A DNA stretch of 6,436 bases, taken from Euzebyaceae bacterium (GTDB lineage: Bacteria; Actinomycetota; Nitriliruptoria; Euzebyales; Egibacteraceae). Of the stretch, positions 1 to 6,308 are shown piece by piece. Position 1 is the stretch's first letter; each line of letters begins with the position of its first letter. The position numbers and the translations under genes are program-made. The notes under the pieces are model-generated. The model was not told where the DNA came from, did no database searches, and saw only the letters and a list, made by a program, of their open reading frames with translations. Location: NCBI GenBank assembly GCA_013696915.1, contig JACCXR010000438.1, forward strand, positions 1 to 6,436. The letters run 5' to 3'.

Positions 1-314
1 AGCCACGGGCGTCTCGGGTCCCGATCTGGCCGCCGCCGACCCGGCCGCGACGGCCGCCGAGGTGGCGTGCCTCGATGCGCCGGCGACCCGGTCGACGGAC
101 GGCCTCCCGCCGCGATGGCCACGGCGACGTCCCCCGACACCGCCGCGGACCCTTCGAGGATCGTGACCTTGGTCGAACCGCCCAGCCGCCGCGGGCGTCC
201 TCTGTCGCCCGCCCCCGGGGGTGCCGCCGGACCCGACGTTCCGGGCCTCTGCGGTGCGGCGAGCGCCGCGCTCAGCGGGACCACGAGGCTGCAGCGGACG
301 AGGCGGGCATTCAT
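1..314 (-). pseudogene. 5' part of a secreted cell-wall-binding repeat 2 (CWB2) type protein, apparently frameshifted; runs off the left edge
   Basis: Read from an ATG at 314-312 on the minus strand, the protein starts MNARLVRCSLVVPLSAALAAP, which looks like a signal peptide: Arg4 and Arg7, then a hydrophobic stretch ending ALA-A. Residues about 49-69 (VTILEGSAAVSGDVAVAIA) resemble the end of a CWB2 unit, whose usual form is V-x-GG-x-AVS-x-x-V. The expected continuation, VDRVAGASRHATSAAVAAG, matching the R-x-AG-x-x-R-x-AT signature, is present at 96-40 but in another minus frame. The two join if one base is missing around 96-104. Both frames stay open to the edge and both are rich in G/C at third positions where they match. 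CWB2 proteins are exported and attach to wall polymers. The start has only a modest ribosome site (AGG about 10 nt upstream). It may be a true pseudogene or a sequence error. The family call rests on motif recognition by eye. Confidence 0.5.
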
Positions 315-483
315 GGCCTTTCATCCTGTCGATCGAGCGGCGTAGTACTCCCAGCACACGCACGACGGCGCGGGACGGTTCACCCCGGCGCCCAACGACC
401 GCTCTCGACGCCCGCGAAGCGTGTATCAGCGGCCGGCAGCCGGTGCTCGCCTTGGGCAGGCCGAACCCGAGACAGGAGTTGTC

Positions 484-756
484 ATGACCGACGCCGTCCG
501 CCGCGCGATCCGGACCTACCTGCAGGCCGCGATCGGCACGTTCCTGGCCCTGCTCACCACCATGAACCTCGCGCCGGGGCAGGTGCCCGACGGGGGCGCG
601 CTCAAGGCGCTGGCGCTGGCGGCGCTGTGGTCGGGGGTGCCGGCGCTGCTGTCCTACGTCCACAACGCGCTCGAGGACCACGGCAACGTGCCGGCGATCC
701 TCAAGGCCGCCGCGTCGTCCGGGCAGCAGCCGCTCACGCACGACCCCGCCGTCTGA
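484..756 (+). CDS. Small hypothetical membrane protein, holin-like
   Basis: This encodes 90 residues from an ATG preceded by AGGAG at 474-478 with a 5-nt spacer, which decides the start over an in-frame GTG at 421. The N-terminus is basic (MTDAVRRAIRTY). Two hydrophobic segments follow, at about residues 12-30 and 39-60, separated by a short Pro/Gly turn (APGQVPDGG). The tail is polar and ends QQPLTHDPAV. The arrangement of a basic start, two short membrane helices and an NALED motif after the second helix recalls small holin-like proteins of actinobacterial phages and their chromosomal relatives. No endolysin or other phage gene lies in the window, so a lysis role is not supported. It is divergent from the CWB2-like gene, with about 170 bp between the starts, and a hairpin lies 32 bp after its stop. 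Function is unknown; that it is a real gene is well supported by codon use and the ribosome site. Confidence 0.7.
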   Translation: MTDAVRRAIRTYLQAAIGTFLALLTTMNLAPGQVPDGGALKALALAALWSGVPALLSYVHNALEDHGNVPAILKAAASSGQQPLTHDPAV

Positions 757-788
757 GCTGAGCGACCCAGCGCCGGGTGGGAGCCGAG

Positions 789-824
789 TGCGACGTTGGC
801 GCGGGATTTGGCGCCAACGTCGCA
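789..824. repeat. Perfect 14-bp inverted repeat (hairpin) in the intergenic gap
   Basis: The left arm TGCGACGTTGGCGC (789-802) and right arm GCGCCAACGTCGCA (811-824) are exact reverse complements around the 8-nt loop GGGATTTG. The stem can be extended by one G-U pair (788/825). There is no T-tract on either side, so it is not a classical intrinsic terminator. It sits 32 bp after the stop of the small membrane-protein gene and 94 bp before the P450 start. It could be a T-less terminator, an mRNA-stabilising hairpin, a dispersed REP-like element or a regulator binding site. The structure is certain; the role is not. Confidence 0.85.
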
Positions 825-875
825 TCGGGAAGTCGCGCAGGCTGGACCTCTGCCGGCCCGCGCGCGAGCACCGCC

Positions 876-881
876 TATGAT
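876..881 (+). promoter_or_regulatory. Possible -10 box of the P450-transporter operon
   Basis: TATGAT differs from the TATAAT consensus at one base and stands out in very GC-rich surroundings. It would place transcription start near 888, giving a leader of about 30 nt before the P450 start. No convincing TTGACA-like -35 element is visible at 16-19 nt upstream, so a housekeeping promoter here would depend on an activator or a different sigma factor. The call is tentative. Confidence 0.3.
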
Positions 882-905
882 CGGCCGACCGCTCCGAGCC
901 GGAGA

Positions 906-911
906 GGGAGG
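906..911 (+). promoter_or_regulatory. Ribosome binding site deciding the P450 start
   Basis: GGGAGG within a purine-rich run (901-912) lies 7 nt before the GTG at 919. Upstream in-frame alternatives, a TTG at 796 inside the hairpin and an ATG at 877 overlapping the putative -10 box, have no such site. This fixes GTG 919 as the likely initiator. Confidence 0.75.
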
Positions 912-918
912 GCCCGAC

Positions 919-2286
919 GTGCAGCAGTCCGCCAGCGGCGCGACCACCGACGCCGGTGTTCCGACCGCCGCGACGACGGACGCGGACGGGTCCGACGCGC
1001 GCACCGCGGACCTGCCCGACGCGCGCGACGCGGACCGGTCCGACGCGCGCACCGCGGACCTGTTCGACCCGCGCACCTACGTCCGCGGCGTCCCGCACGC
1101 CACGTTCGCGCGGCTCCGCGCCGAGGACCCGGTCTCCTGGCACGCCGAGCCGGAGGTGCTCGGCTGGCCCGCCGGGCCGGGTTTCTGGGCGGTCACCCGC
1201 CACGCCGACGTCGCCCACGTCAGCCGCACCCCCGAGATCTTCTCCGCCCAGCTCGGCGCGACCCAGCTGCGCGATCCGGACCCCGAGGACCTGCCGTTCA
1301 TCCGCCAGATGATGCTCAACCTCGACCCGCCGGAGCACACGCGGATGCGGCGGATCCTCAACAAGGGCTTCACTCCCCGCACCGTGGCCACGCTCAGCGA
1401 CGGCATCCGCGAGCGCGCCCGCGCCGTCGTCGACCGCATCGCCGGGTGGGGAGAGTGCGACTTCGCCGAGGACGTCGGCGCCGAACTGCCCCTGCTCACG
1501 CTCGCCGAGCTCATGGGCGTTCCCCGCCAGGACCGAAAGCTCCTCGTCACCTGGACCAACCGCATCATCGGCTACCAGGACGACGAGTACGCCGCCGCCG
1601 ATCCCGACGCCAAGCCGGTCAACCCGCGCTCCCGCGCCGCCCTGGCCGACATGTTCGACTACGCCCACGACCTCGCCGAGCGCAAGCGCGCCGAGCCCGC
1701 GGACGACGTCATCACCGTCCTGCTGCACGCAGAGGTCGGCGGCGAGCGGGTCACCGTCGAGGAGTTCGAGAACCTGTTCTTCCTGTTCACCGTCGCCGGC
1801 AACGACACCATGCACAGCGCGATCCCCGGCGGTGTCCACACGCTGATCGAACACCCCGACCAGCGAGCCAAGCTGCTCGCCGATCCGGCACTGCTGCCGA
1901 CCGCGATCGAGGAGATCCTCCGCTACGTCCCGCCGGTCATCCACTTCCGCCGCACGGCCACCCGCGACACCGAGCTGCGCGGCCGGCGCATCGCGGCCGG
2001 CCAGAAGGTCGTCGTCTTCTACCCATCGGCCAACCGCGACGCCGACGTCTTCACCGACCCCGACACCTTCGACGTCGCGCGGCGGCCCAACGACCACCTC
2101 ACGTTCGGGGGCGGCCCGCACTTCTGCCTGGGGGCCAACCTCGCGCGCCTCCAGCTGCGCGTGCTGCTGGAGGAGCTGCTGTGGCGCCTGCCCGACATGG
2201 AGCTCGCCGGATCGGTCGAGCGGCTCCAGAGCAACTTCATCAGCGCGCTCAAGCACATGCCGGTCCGCTTCACGCCCGCCGCATGA
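919..2286 (+). CDS. Cytochrome P450, CYP125/CYP124-like
   Basis: This encodes 455 residues from GTG 919, in the usual size range for a soluble bacterial P450 plus an extra N-terminal segment. Hallmarks are all present: a C-helix HTR (140-142) in LNLDPPEHTRMRR; the I-helix oxygen-activation motif AGNDT (293-297); the K-helix ExxR (E332-R335, EILR); and the heme loop FGGGPHFCLG (396-405) with Cys403 as the thiolate ligand. Long stretches such as KGFTPR, HPDQ, FYPSANRDADVF and the C-terminal SNFISALKHMPV pattern recall CYP125, CYP124 and CYP142. Those enzymes hydroxylate the terminal carbon of cholesterol or methyl-branched lipids using ferredoxin and reductase. The substrate here is unknown, and no redox partner gene lies in the window. 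The first 50 residues or so are a low-complexity Asp/Ala/Arg region with an internal repeat. The gene stops 19 nt before the binding-protein gene, suggesting one operon. Confidence 0.93.
   Translation: MQQSASGATTDAGVPTAATTDADGSDARTADLPDARDADRSDARTADLFDPRTYVRGVPHATFARLRAEDPVSWHAEPEVLGWPAGPGFWAVTRHADVAHVSRTPEIFSAQLGATQLRDPDPEDLPFIRQMMLNLDPPEHTRMRRILNKGFTPRTVATLSDGIRERARAVVDRIAGWGECDFAEDVGAELPLLTLAELMGVPRQDRKLLVTWTNRIIGYQDDEYAAADPDAKPVNPRSRAALADMFDYAHDLAERKRAEPADDVITVLLHAEVGGERVTVEEFENLFFLFTVAGNDTMHSAIPGGVHTLIEHPDQRAKLLADPALLPTAIEEILRYVPPVIHFRRTATRDTELRGRRIAAGQKVVVFYPSANRDADVFTDPDTFDVARRPNDHLTFGGGPHFCLGANLARLQLRVLLEELLWRLPDMELAGSVERLQSNFISALKHMPVRFTPAA
979..1062 (+). repeat. 36-bp direct repeat inside the P450 N-terminal region
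   Basis: Positions 979-1014 and 1027-1062 match at 35 of 36 bases (G988 versus C1036), with a period of 48 nt or exactly 16 codons. The repeated peptide reads DAD-x-SDARTADL twice, linked by PDAR. Because the period is a multiple of three, gain or loss of a copy would keep the frame. The segment precedes the conserved fold, which starts near FDPRTYVRG. Confidence 0.9.
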
Positions 2287-2305
2287 CCGAACGGGAGCCG
2301 AACCC

Positions 2306-3613
2306 ATGACGAAGACCGCGCGGCTGATCCTCGCCGGCGCCCTCCTGCTCGCCGCCTGCGCGGCCGAGGGCACCGGCGACCAGGCCAGTCCCACCTCCGC
2401 GGAGGCCCCGCCGGCGACGATCGACACCGGCACCGCCGACGCCGCCGACACCGAGACCGCCGAACCAACCACCGAGCCCGCCGGCACCACCGAGCCCGCC
2501 GGCACCGCCACCGACACCGGCGCCACCGCAGCAGAGGGCGACCCGGTCCTGGTCGGCGTCAACATCGAGCAGTCCGGCCCCGCGTCGGTCCAGGGGGAGG
2601 CCTACGCCCGCGCCGTCGAGCTCCTCGCCCGGCAGATCAACGACGCCGGCGGCATCCTCGGCCGCCCCCTCGAACTGCAGGTCGTCGACAACGCCACCGA
2701 CCAGACCGAGGCCGTGACGCAGACGCAGCGCCTGGTCGACGACGGCGCCGTCGCCATGGTCGGCCCCGGCACGTCACCGACCACGCTCGCCGCGATGGAC
2801 ACGATCCTGTCCGCCGGCATCCCGGTCGTCTCCATGGGGTCGGCCGACGCGATCACCGACCCGCCGGCCGACCGTCCGAACGTCTTCAAGACGCCCGCCC
2901 GCGGCTCGCTGATGGCGTCCGAGATCGTCGCGCACATGGGGGAGCAGGGCATCGGCCGGGTCGGGCTGATCGCCGTGAACAACCCGTACGGCGACAGCGG
3001 CGTCACCGCGTGGGAGGAACTGGCGGCCGCCGGCGACGTCGAGCTCGTCGGCATCGAGCGCTTCGAGGCCACCGACACCGACATGACCACCCAGCTGAAC
3101 AGCCTCGCCGGCGCCGGCGCCGAGGCGATCGTCACCTGGGCGATTCCGCCGGGCGCGCCGACCGTCCGCCGCAACGCCGTGGAGAACCTCGGCATCGAGC
3201 TGCCGATGTACTTCGACGCCGGCGCCGGGGCGGAGCTGTTCGTCGAGCTCGCCGGCGCCGCCGCCGACGGCGCGCTCGTCATCCACCCGCGCACCCTGAT
3301 CTGGGACCAGGTCGGCGCCGACGACCCGCAGGCCGAGGCCCTGACCGAGTTCGGCTCCGCCTACACCGGCGAGTTCGGTGCGATGTCGGGCTTCGCCGGC
3401 TACGCGTGGGACGCCCTCGGGCTCCTGCGCACGGCGATCGAGCAGGCCGGCGACACGGAGCCGGAGGCGATCATCGAGGCCATGGAAGGCCTCGGCGAGT
3501 ACGTCGGCGTGACCGGCACCTACGAGATCACCGACGACGACCACCAGGGGCTCGGCGAGGGCGACCTCGTGATGCTGACCGTCGAGGGCGGCGAATGGCG
3601 GCCGGCCGAGTAG
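2306..3613 (+). CDS. ABC transporter substrate-binding lipoprotein, branched-chain amino acid (LivK/HAAT) type
   Basis: This is a 435-residue exported lipoprotein. The start ATG has GGGAG at 2293-2297 with 8-nt spacing. Residues 1-18 form a signal peptide with Lys3 and Arg6, a hydrophobic core and the lipobox L-A-A-C ending at Cys18, the lipidation site. Residues 19-79 are a Thr/Ala/Glu/Pro/Asp-rich linker holding the domain off the membrane. From about 80 the type-1 periplasmic-binding fold begins (VLVGVNIEQSGPASVQG). It carries the family hallmark INDAGGILGR (111-120), the ligand-loop region VGPGTSPTT (152-160), and GIPVVSMGSA (171-180). It should capture the ligand outside the membrane and deliver it to LivHM. 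The family also binds amides, aromatic acids and other carboxylates, so the ligand cannot be read from sequence. It follows the P450 by 19 nt and precedes livH by 24 nt. Confidence 0.93.
   Translation: MTKTARLILAGALLLAACAAEGTGDQASPTSAEAPPATIDTGTADAADTETAEPTTEPAGTTEPAGTATDTGATAAEGDPVLVGVNIEQSGPASVQGEAYARAVELLARQINDAGGILGRPLELQVVDNATDQTEAVTQTQRLVDDGAVAMVGPGTSPTTLAAMDTILSAGIPVVSMGSADAITDPPADRPNVFKTPARGSLMASEIVAHMGEQGIGRVGLIAVNNPYGDSGVTAWEELAAAGDVELVGIERFEATDTDMTTQLNSLAGAGAEAIVTWAIPPGAPTVRRNAVENLGIELPMYFDAGAGAELFVELAGAAADGALVIHPRTLIWDQVGADDPQAEALTEFGSAYTGEFGAMSGFAGYAWDALGLLRTAIEQAGDTEPEAIIEAMEGLGEYVGVTGTYEITDDDHQGLGEGDLVMLTVEGGEWRPAE
2471..2506 (+). repeat. Two perfect 18-bp tandem repeats in the lipoprotein linker
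   Basis: The unit ACCGAGCCCGCCGGCACC occurs at 2471-2488 and again at 2489-2506, encoding TEPAGT twice. It keeps the reading frame and lies in the flexible linker, where copy-number change would alter only linker length. Confidence 0.9.
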
Positions 3614-3637
3614 GGCGGCGGGGCCGGGGGCCGGGAC

Positions 3638-4510
3638 GTGGCCGAGCTGCTCCAGTCGCTCGTCACCGGCCTCACGCTCGGGGCGATGTACGCGATGGTC
3701 GGCGTCGGCTTCGTGCTGATCTACAACGTCACCGGGATCATCAACTTCGCCCAGGGCGAGTACCTGATGCTCGGCGCGATGACCGCGGTGACGCTGGTCG
3801 CCGCGGGGGTCGGCCTGCCGCTCGCGTTCCTGGCCGCGGTGGGCGTCGCCGCGGCGGTCGGCGGGGTGGTCGAGCGCGTCGCGATCCGGCCGGCGCGCGG
3901 CGCCTCGATCGAGACGCTGATCCTCATCACGATCGGCGTGTCGATCACCCTCAACGGCGTCGCGCTGCTCGTCTGGGGGGTGAACCCCCGCCGCTACGGA
4001 CCCTTCACCGCCGGTCCGCCCGTCGAGCTGGCCGGGGCGGCGCTCAGCCGCCAGAGCGTGTGGGTGTTCGCCTTCACGGCGCTCGTCGCCGGCGCGCTGT
4101 GGTGGTTCCTTGAGCGCACGACCTCCGGCAAGGCGATGCGTGCCTGCGCGATGAATCCCGAGGCGGCGATGCTCCAGGGCATCAGCTCCTCGCGGATGTC
4201 GCTGTACGCGTTCCTGCTGGCGACCGGCATCGCCGGCGCGACCGGGATGGTGCTCGTGCCGATCACGTCCGCGTCGTACAACATGGGCCTGCCCCTCGCG
4301 CTGCGGGGCTTCACCGCGGCGGTCATCGGCGGGCTGGTGTCGCCGCTCGGCGCGATCGCCGGCGGGCTGCTGCTCGGCGTCGCCGAGGCCTCCGCGGCGC
4401 GCTTCGTCTCCTCCGGCCTGAAGGACGCGATCGCGTTCGCCGTCCTGTTCGCCGTGCTCGTCCTCCGGCCCCAGGGCCTGCTGCGGCTGCGCCTCGCGAG
4501 CCGCGTGTGA
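3638..4510 (+). CDS. livH: Branched-chain amino acid-type ABC permease LivH
   Basis: This 290-residue integral membrane protein is the usual LivH length. GTG 3638 is chosen because the family begins with this LLQSLVTGLTLGAMYAM pattern; a weak GGGGG (3626-3630) precedes it. Hydrophobic segments cover most of the chain. Family marks are INFAQGEYLMLGA (35-47), the cytoplasmic EAA-like coupling loop around TSGKAMRACAMNPEAAMLQG (162-181) that contacts the ATPases, and GFTAAVIGGLVSPLGAIAGG (224-243) near the C-terminus. It forms half of the membrane channel with LivM. Its TGA overlaps the livM GTG in the sequence GTGA, so translation is probably coupled. The fold and role are secure; the transported compound is not known. 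Confidence 0.94.
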   Translation: MAELLQSLVTGLTLGAMYAMVGVGFVLIYNVTGIINFAQGEYLMLGAMTAVTLVAAGVGLPLAFLAAVGVAAAVGGVVERVAIRPARGASIETLILITIGVSITLNGVALLVWGVNPRRYGPFTAGPPVELAGAALSRQSVWVFAFTALVAGALWWFLERTTSGKAMRACAMNPEAAMLQGISSSRMSLYAFLLATGIAGATGMVLVPITSASYNMGLPLALRGFTAAVIGGLVSPLGAIAGGLLLGVAEASAARFVSSGLKDAIAFAVLFAVLVLRPQGLLRLRLASRV

Positions 4511-5553
4511 GCTGGCCGTGGCGGCTGGCCGGCTGGGCGCTGTTCGTCCTCGCCGGCCCGGCGCTGCTCGCCCTCGCCGGTCAGGTGCCGTTCCTCACCA
4601 GCGGGCGGCTCGTCTTCCTCGCGATCACGGCGCTCGCCGCGGTCGGGCTGTGCCTGATCATGGGATTCGCGGGGCAGGTGTCGCTCGGCCACGCGGCGTT
4701 CTACGCCGTCGGCGCGTACGCCAGCGGCATCCTGACCGCCGGCTACGGGGTCCCGCCGATCGTCGCGCTGCTCGCCGGCATGGTGCTGGCCGGTGCGGCC
4801 GCCGCCGGCGTCGCCCGCGCCGTGTTCCGCGTCTCCGGGCACTTCCTGGCCATGGCGACGCTCGCGTTCGGTCTCATCCTCTACTACAGCCTTGGACATT
4901 TCCGCACCGTGACCGGGGGCAACGCCGGGCGCGGCGGCATCCCCAAGCTCGCGATCGGCTCGTGGGAGGCCACCACCGACACGCGCATGTTCCTGCTCTG
5001 CTGGGCGCTGGTCGTGCTCGGTGTGCTGGTCGCGCGCAACGTCGTCGACAGCCGCACGGGACGGGCCCTGCGCGCGACCGGAGCCTCGGAGGTCGCCGCG
5101 GGCTGCTGCGGGGTGAACGTCGTCCGCGCGAAGGTCGGCGTGTTCGTCCTCGGCGCGCTGTACGCGGCCGTCGCCGGCAGCCTCTACGCCCACTACGTCA
5201 CGTACATCGCGCCCGAGGAGTTCGGGCTGCTGAAGTCGATCCAGTTCCTGGTCGTCGCCACCGTCGGCGGGCTGACGTCCGTGTGGGGCGGGCCGGTCGG
5301 CGCGGTCGTGCTCGTCCTGCTGACCGAGGCGAGCCGCGAGGCCATCCCGCTCTTCGTCGAGGGTGCGACCGGCCCCTACGAGCTGACGATCTACGGGCTG
5401 GTCCTCGTCGTCGTGCTGCTGCTGTTCAACCGCGGCATCGCCGGCGGGATCGCGCACGCCTGGCGCGCGCGGGGCCGGGGTGGCGGCGGCGACCCGGAGC
5501 CGCTCGCCGAGGACGCCACCGGCCGGCCGGTGCCGCGCGAGGTCGCCCCGTGA
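4507..5553 (+). CDS. livM: Branched-chain amino acid-type ABC permease LivM
   Basis: This 348-residue membrane protein begins at a GTG overlapping the livH stop by 4 nt; no separate ribosome site is visible, consistent with coupling. Hydrophobic helices run from about residue 8 to 310. LivM marks are GFAGQVSLGHAAFYAVGAY (53-71), the cytoplasmic loop GRALRATGASEVAAGCCGVN (185-204), where relatives usually have GRALRAIRESExAAxxxGI, and VGGLTSVWGGPVGA (253-266). The pair Cys200-Cys201 in the coupling loop is unusual. After the last helix a polar tail of about 30 residues (319-348), rich in Arg and Gly then Asp/Glu, ends PREVAP. Tails of this kind vary across the family and probably lie in the cytoplasm. 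It pairs with LivH to make the translocation path. The stop overlaps the livG GTG by 4 nt. Confidence 0.93.
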   Translation: MSWPWRLAGWALFVLAGPALLALAGQVPFLTSGRLVFLAITALAAVGLCLIMGFAGQVSLGHAAFYAVGAYASGILTAGYGVPPIVALLAGMVLAGAAAAGVARAVFRVSGHFLAMATLAFGLILYYSLGHFRTVTGGNAGRGGIPKLAIGSWEATTDTRMFLLCWALVVLGVLVARNVVDSRTGRALRATGASEVAAGCCGVNVVRAKVGVFVLGALYAAVAGSLYAHYVTYIAPEEFGLLKSIQFLVVATVGGLTSVWGGPVGAVVLVLLTEASREAIPLFVEGATGPYELTIYGLVLVVVLLLFNRGIAGGIAHAWRARGRGGGGDPEPLAEDATGRPVPREVAP

Positions 5554-6308
5554 CCCTCCTGCGCACCGTCGGCCTGACGAAGCGCTTCGGCGGTGTCACG
5601 GCGGTCGACGACCTGTCGATCGAGCTCGGCGACGTCGGGATCACCGCGCTGATCGGGCCGAACGGCGCCGGCAAGACGACCGCGTTCAACCTGCTCTGCG
5701 GGGTGCTCCCGCCGTCGTCGGGGACGGTCGAGTTCCGTGGCCGGGACGTCACGGGGCAACCGCCGCACCGCATCGCCGTCCTGGGCATGGCCCGCACGTT
5801 CCAGAACCTCGAGCTGTTCGGCGACATGTCGGTGCGCGACAACGTGATGGTCGGCGCCGGGGCGCACCTGCGCGGCGGCATCGTCTCCGCCGCCCTGCGG
5901 CTGCCACGCCACCGCAGCGACGAGCGCGCCGCCCGCGAGCGCAGCGACGCGGTCCTGGAGCGCCTGGGCCTCGGCGACGTGGCCGACCGGCCCGCGAGCG
6001 ACCTGCCCTACGGGCTCCAGCGCCGTGTCGAACTTGCCCGCGCCCTCGCGACGGACCCCGCGCTGCTCCTGCTCGACGAGCCCATGGCGGGCCTGTCCGG
6101 CGGCGAGGCCGCCGAGGTCGCCGGGGCGGTGCGCGCGATCGGGGTCCCGACCCTGATCGTCGAGCACCACGTCGAGACGGTCATGGCGCTGTCGGACCGG
6201 GTGCTCGTCCTGAACTTCGGGCGCCTGCTCGCCGACGGCACCCCGGCCGAGGTCCGGGCGGATCCCGCCGTCGTCGAGGCCTACCTCGGCGCCGAGGACG
6301 CCGCCTGA
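5550..6308 (+). CDS. livG: ABC transporter ATP-binding protein LivG
   Basis: This encodes 252 residues, typical for LivG. GTG 5550 overlaps the livM stop (GTGA) and has GAGG at 5539-5542, 7 nt upstream. ATPase elements appear in order: Walker A GPNGAGKT (36-43), Q-loop Gln85 in RTFQN, signature LPYGL (152-156), Walker B LLLLDEP (172-178) with Glu177 as the expected catalytic base, D-loop AGLS (180-183), and switch His206 in VEHH. The C-terminal end (GRLLADGTPAEV through VVEAYLG) is the LivG-type tail. The signature departs from LSGGQ at several places, but LPYGL/LPFGL forms are common in this subfamily. The helical stretch between D-loop and switch is a few residues shorter than usual (GLSGGEAAEVAGAVRAIG), and VEHH replaces the more common VEHD. 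With LivF it forms the cytoplasmic ATPase pair that powers import. Confidence 0.94.
   Translation: MTLLRTVGLTKRFGGVTAVDDLSIELGDVGITALIGPNGAGKTTAFNLLCGVLPPSSGTVEFRGRDVTGQPPHRIAVLGMARTFQNLELFGDMSVRDNVMVGAGAHLRGGIVSAALRLPRHRSDERAARERSDAVLERLGLGDVADRPASDLPYGLQRRVELARALATDPALLLLDEPMAGLSGGEAAEVAGAVRAIGVPTLIVEHHVETVMALSDRVLVLNFGRLLADGTPAEVRADPAVVEAYLGAEDAA

Noticed and set aside
2..166. Plus-strand open frame from the left edge that could be the end of an upstream gene
   Set aside because: It has good G/C third positions only because it shares wobble positions with the minus-strand CWB2 frame, which shows a recognisable motif.
75..761. Plus-strand 228-codon frame across the left region
   Set aside because: It is Arg-rich, lacks motifs, and overlaps the better-supported small gene in another frame and the CWB2-like signature on the other strand.
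789..824. The hairpin as a standard intrinsic terminator
   Set aside because: No T-run follows the stem on either strand, so only a structural repeat is claimed.
796..918. Upstream starts for the P450 (TTG 796, ATG 877)
   Set aside because: The TTG lies inside the hairpin stem and the ATG has no ribosome site; GTG 919 has GGGAGG at 7 nt.
777..2309. Long plus-strand frame of about 510 codons overlapping the P450
   Set aside because: The product is almost all Arg, Pro, Ala and Gly, a shifted reading of the P450 gene, whose own frame carries all family motifs.
2774..3544. Minus-strand frame of 256 codons inside the binding-protein gene
   Set aside because: It is antisense to a well-supported lipoprotein gene and has no motif or ribosome site of its own.
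3010..4113. Plus-strand frame of 367 codons overlapping the binding protein and livH
   Set aside because: It is an Arg/Gly-rich out-of-frame reading across two real genes and the gap between them.
3994..5457. Long minus-strand open frame of 487 codons across livH and livM
   Set aside because: It is antisense to two clear permease genes. Its product is a His/Asp/Arg/Gly-rich composition typical of reverse frames in GC-rich DNA, with no recognisable domain.
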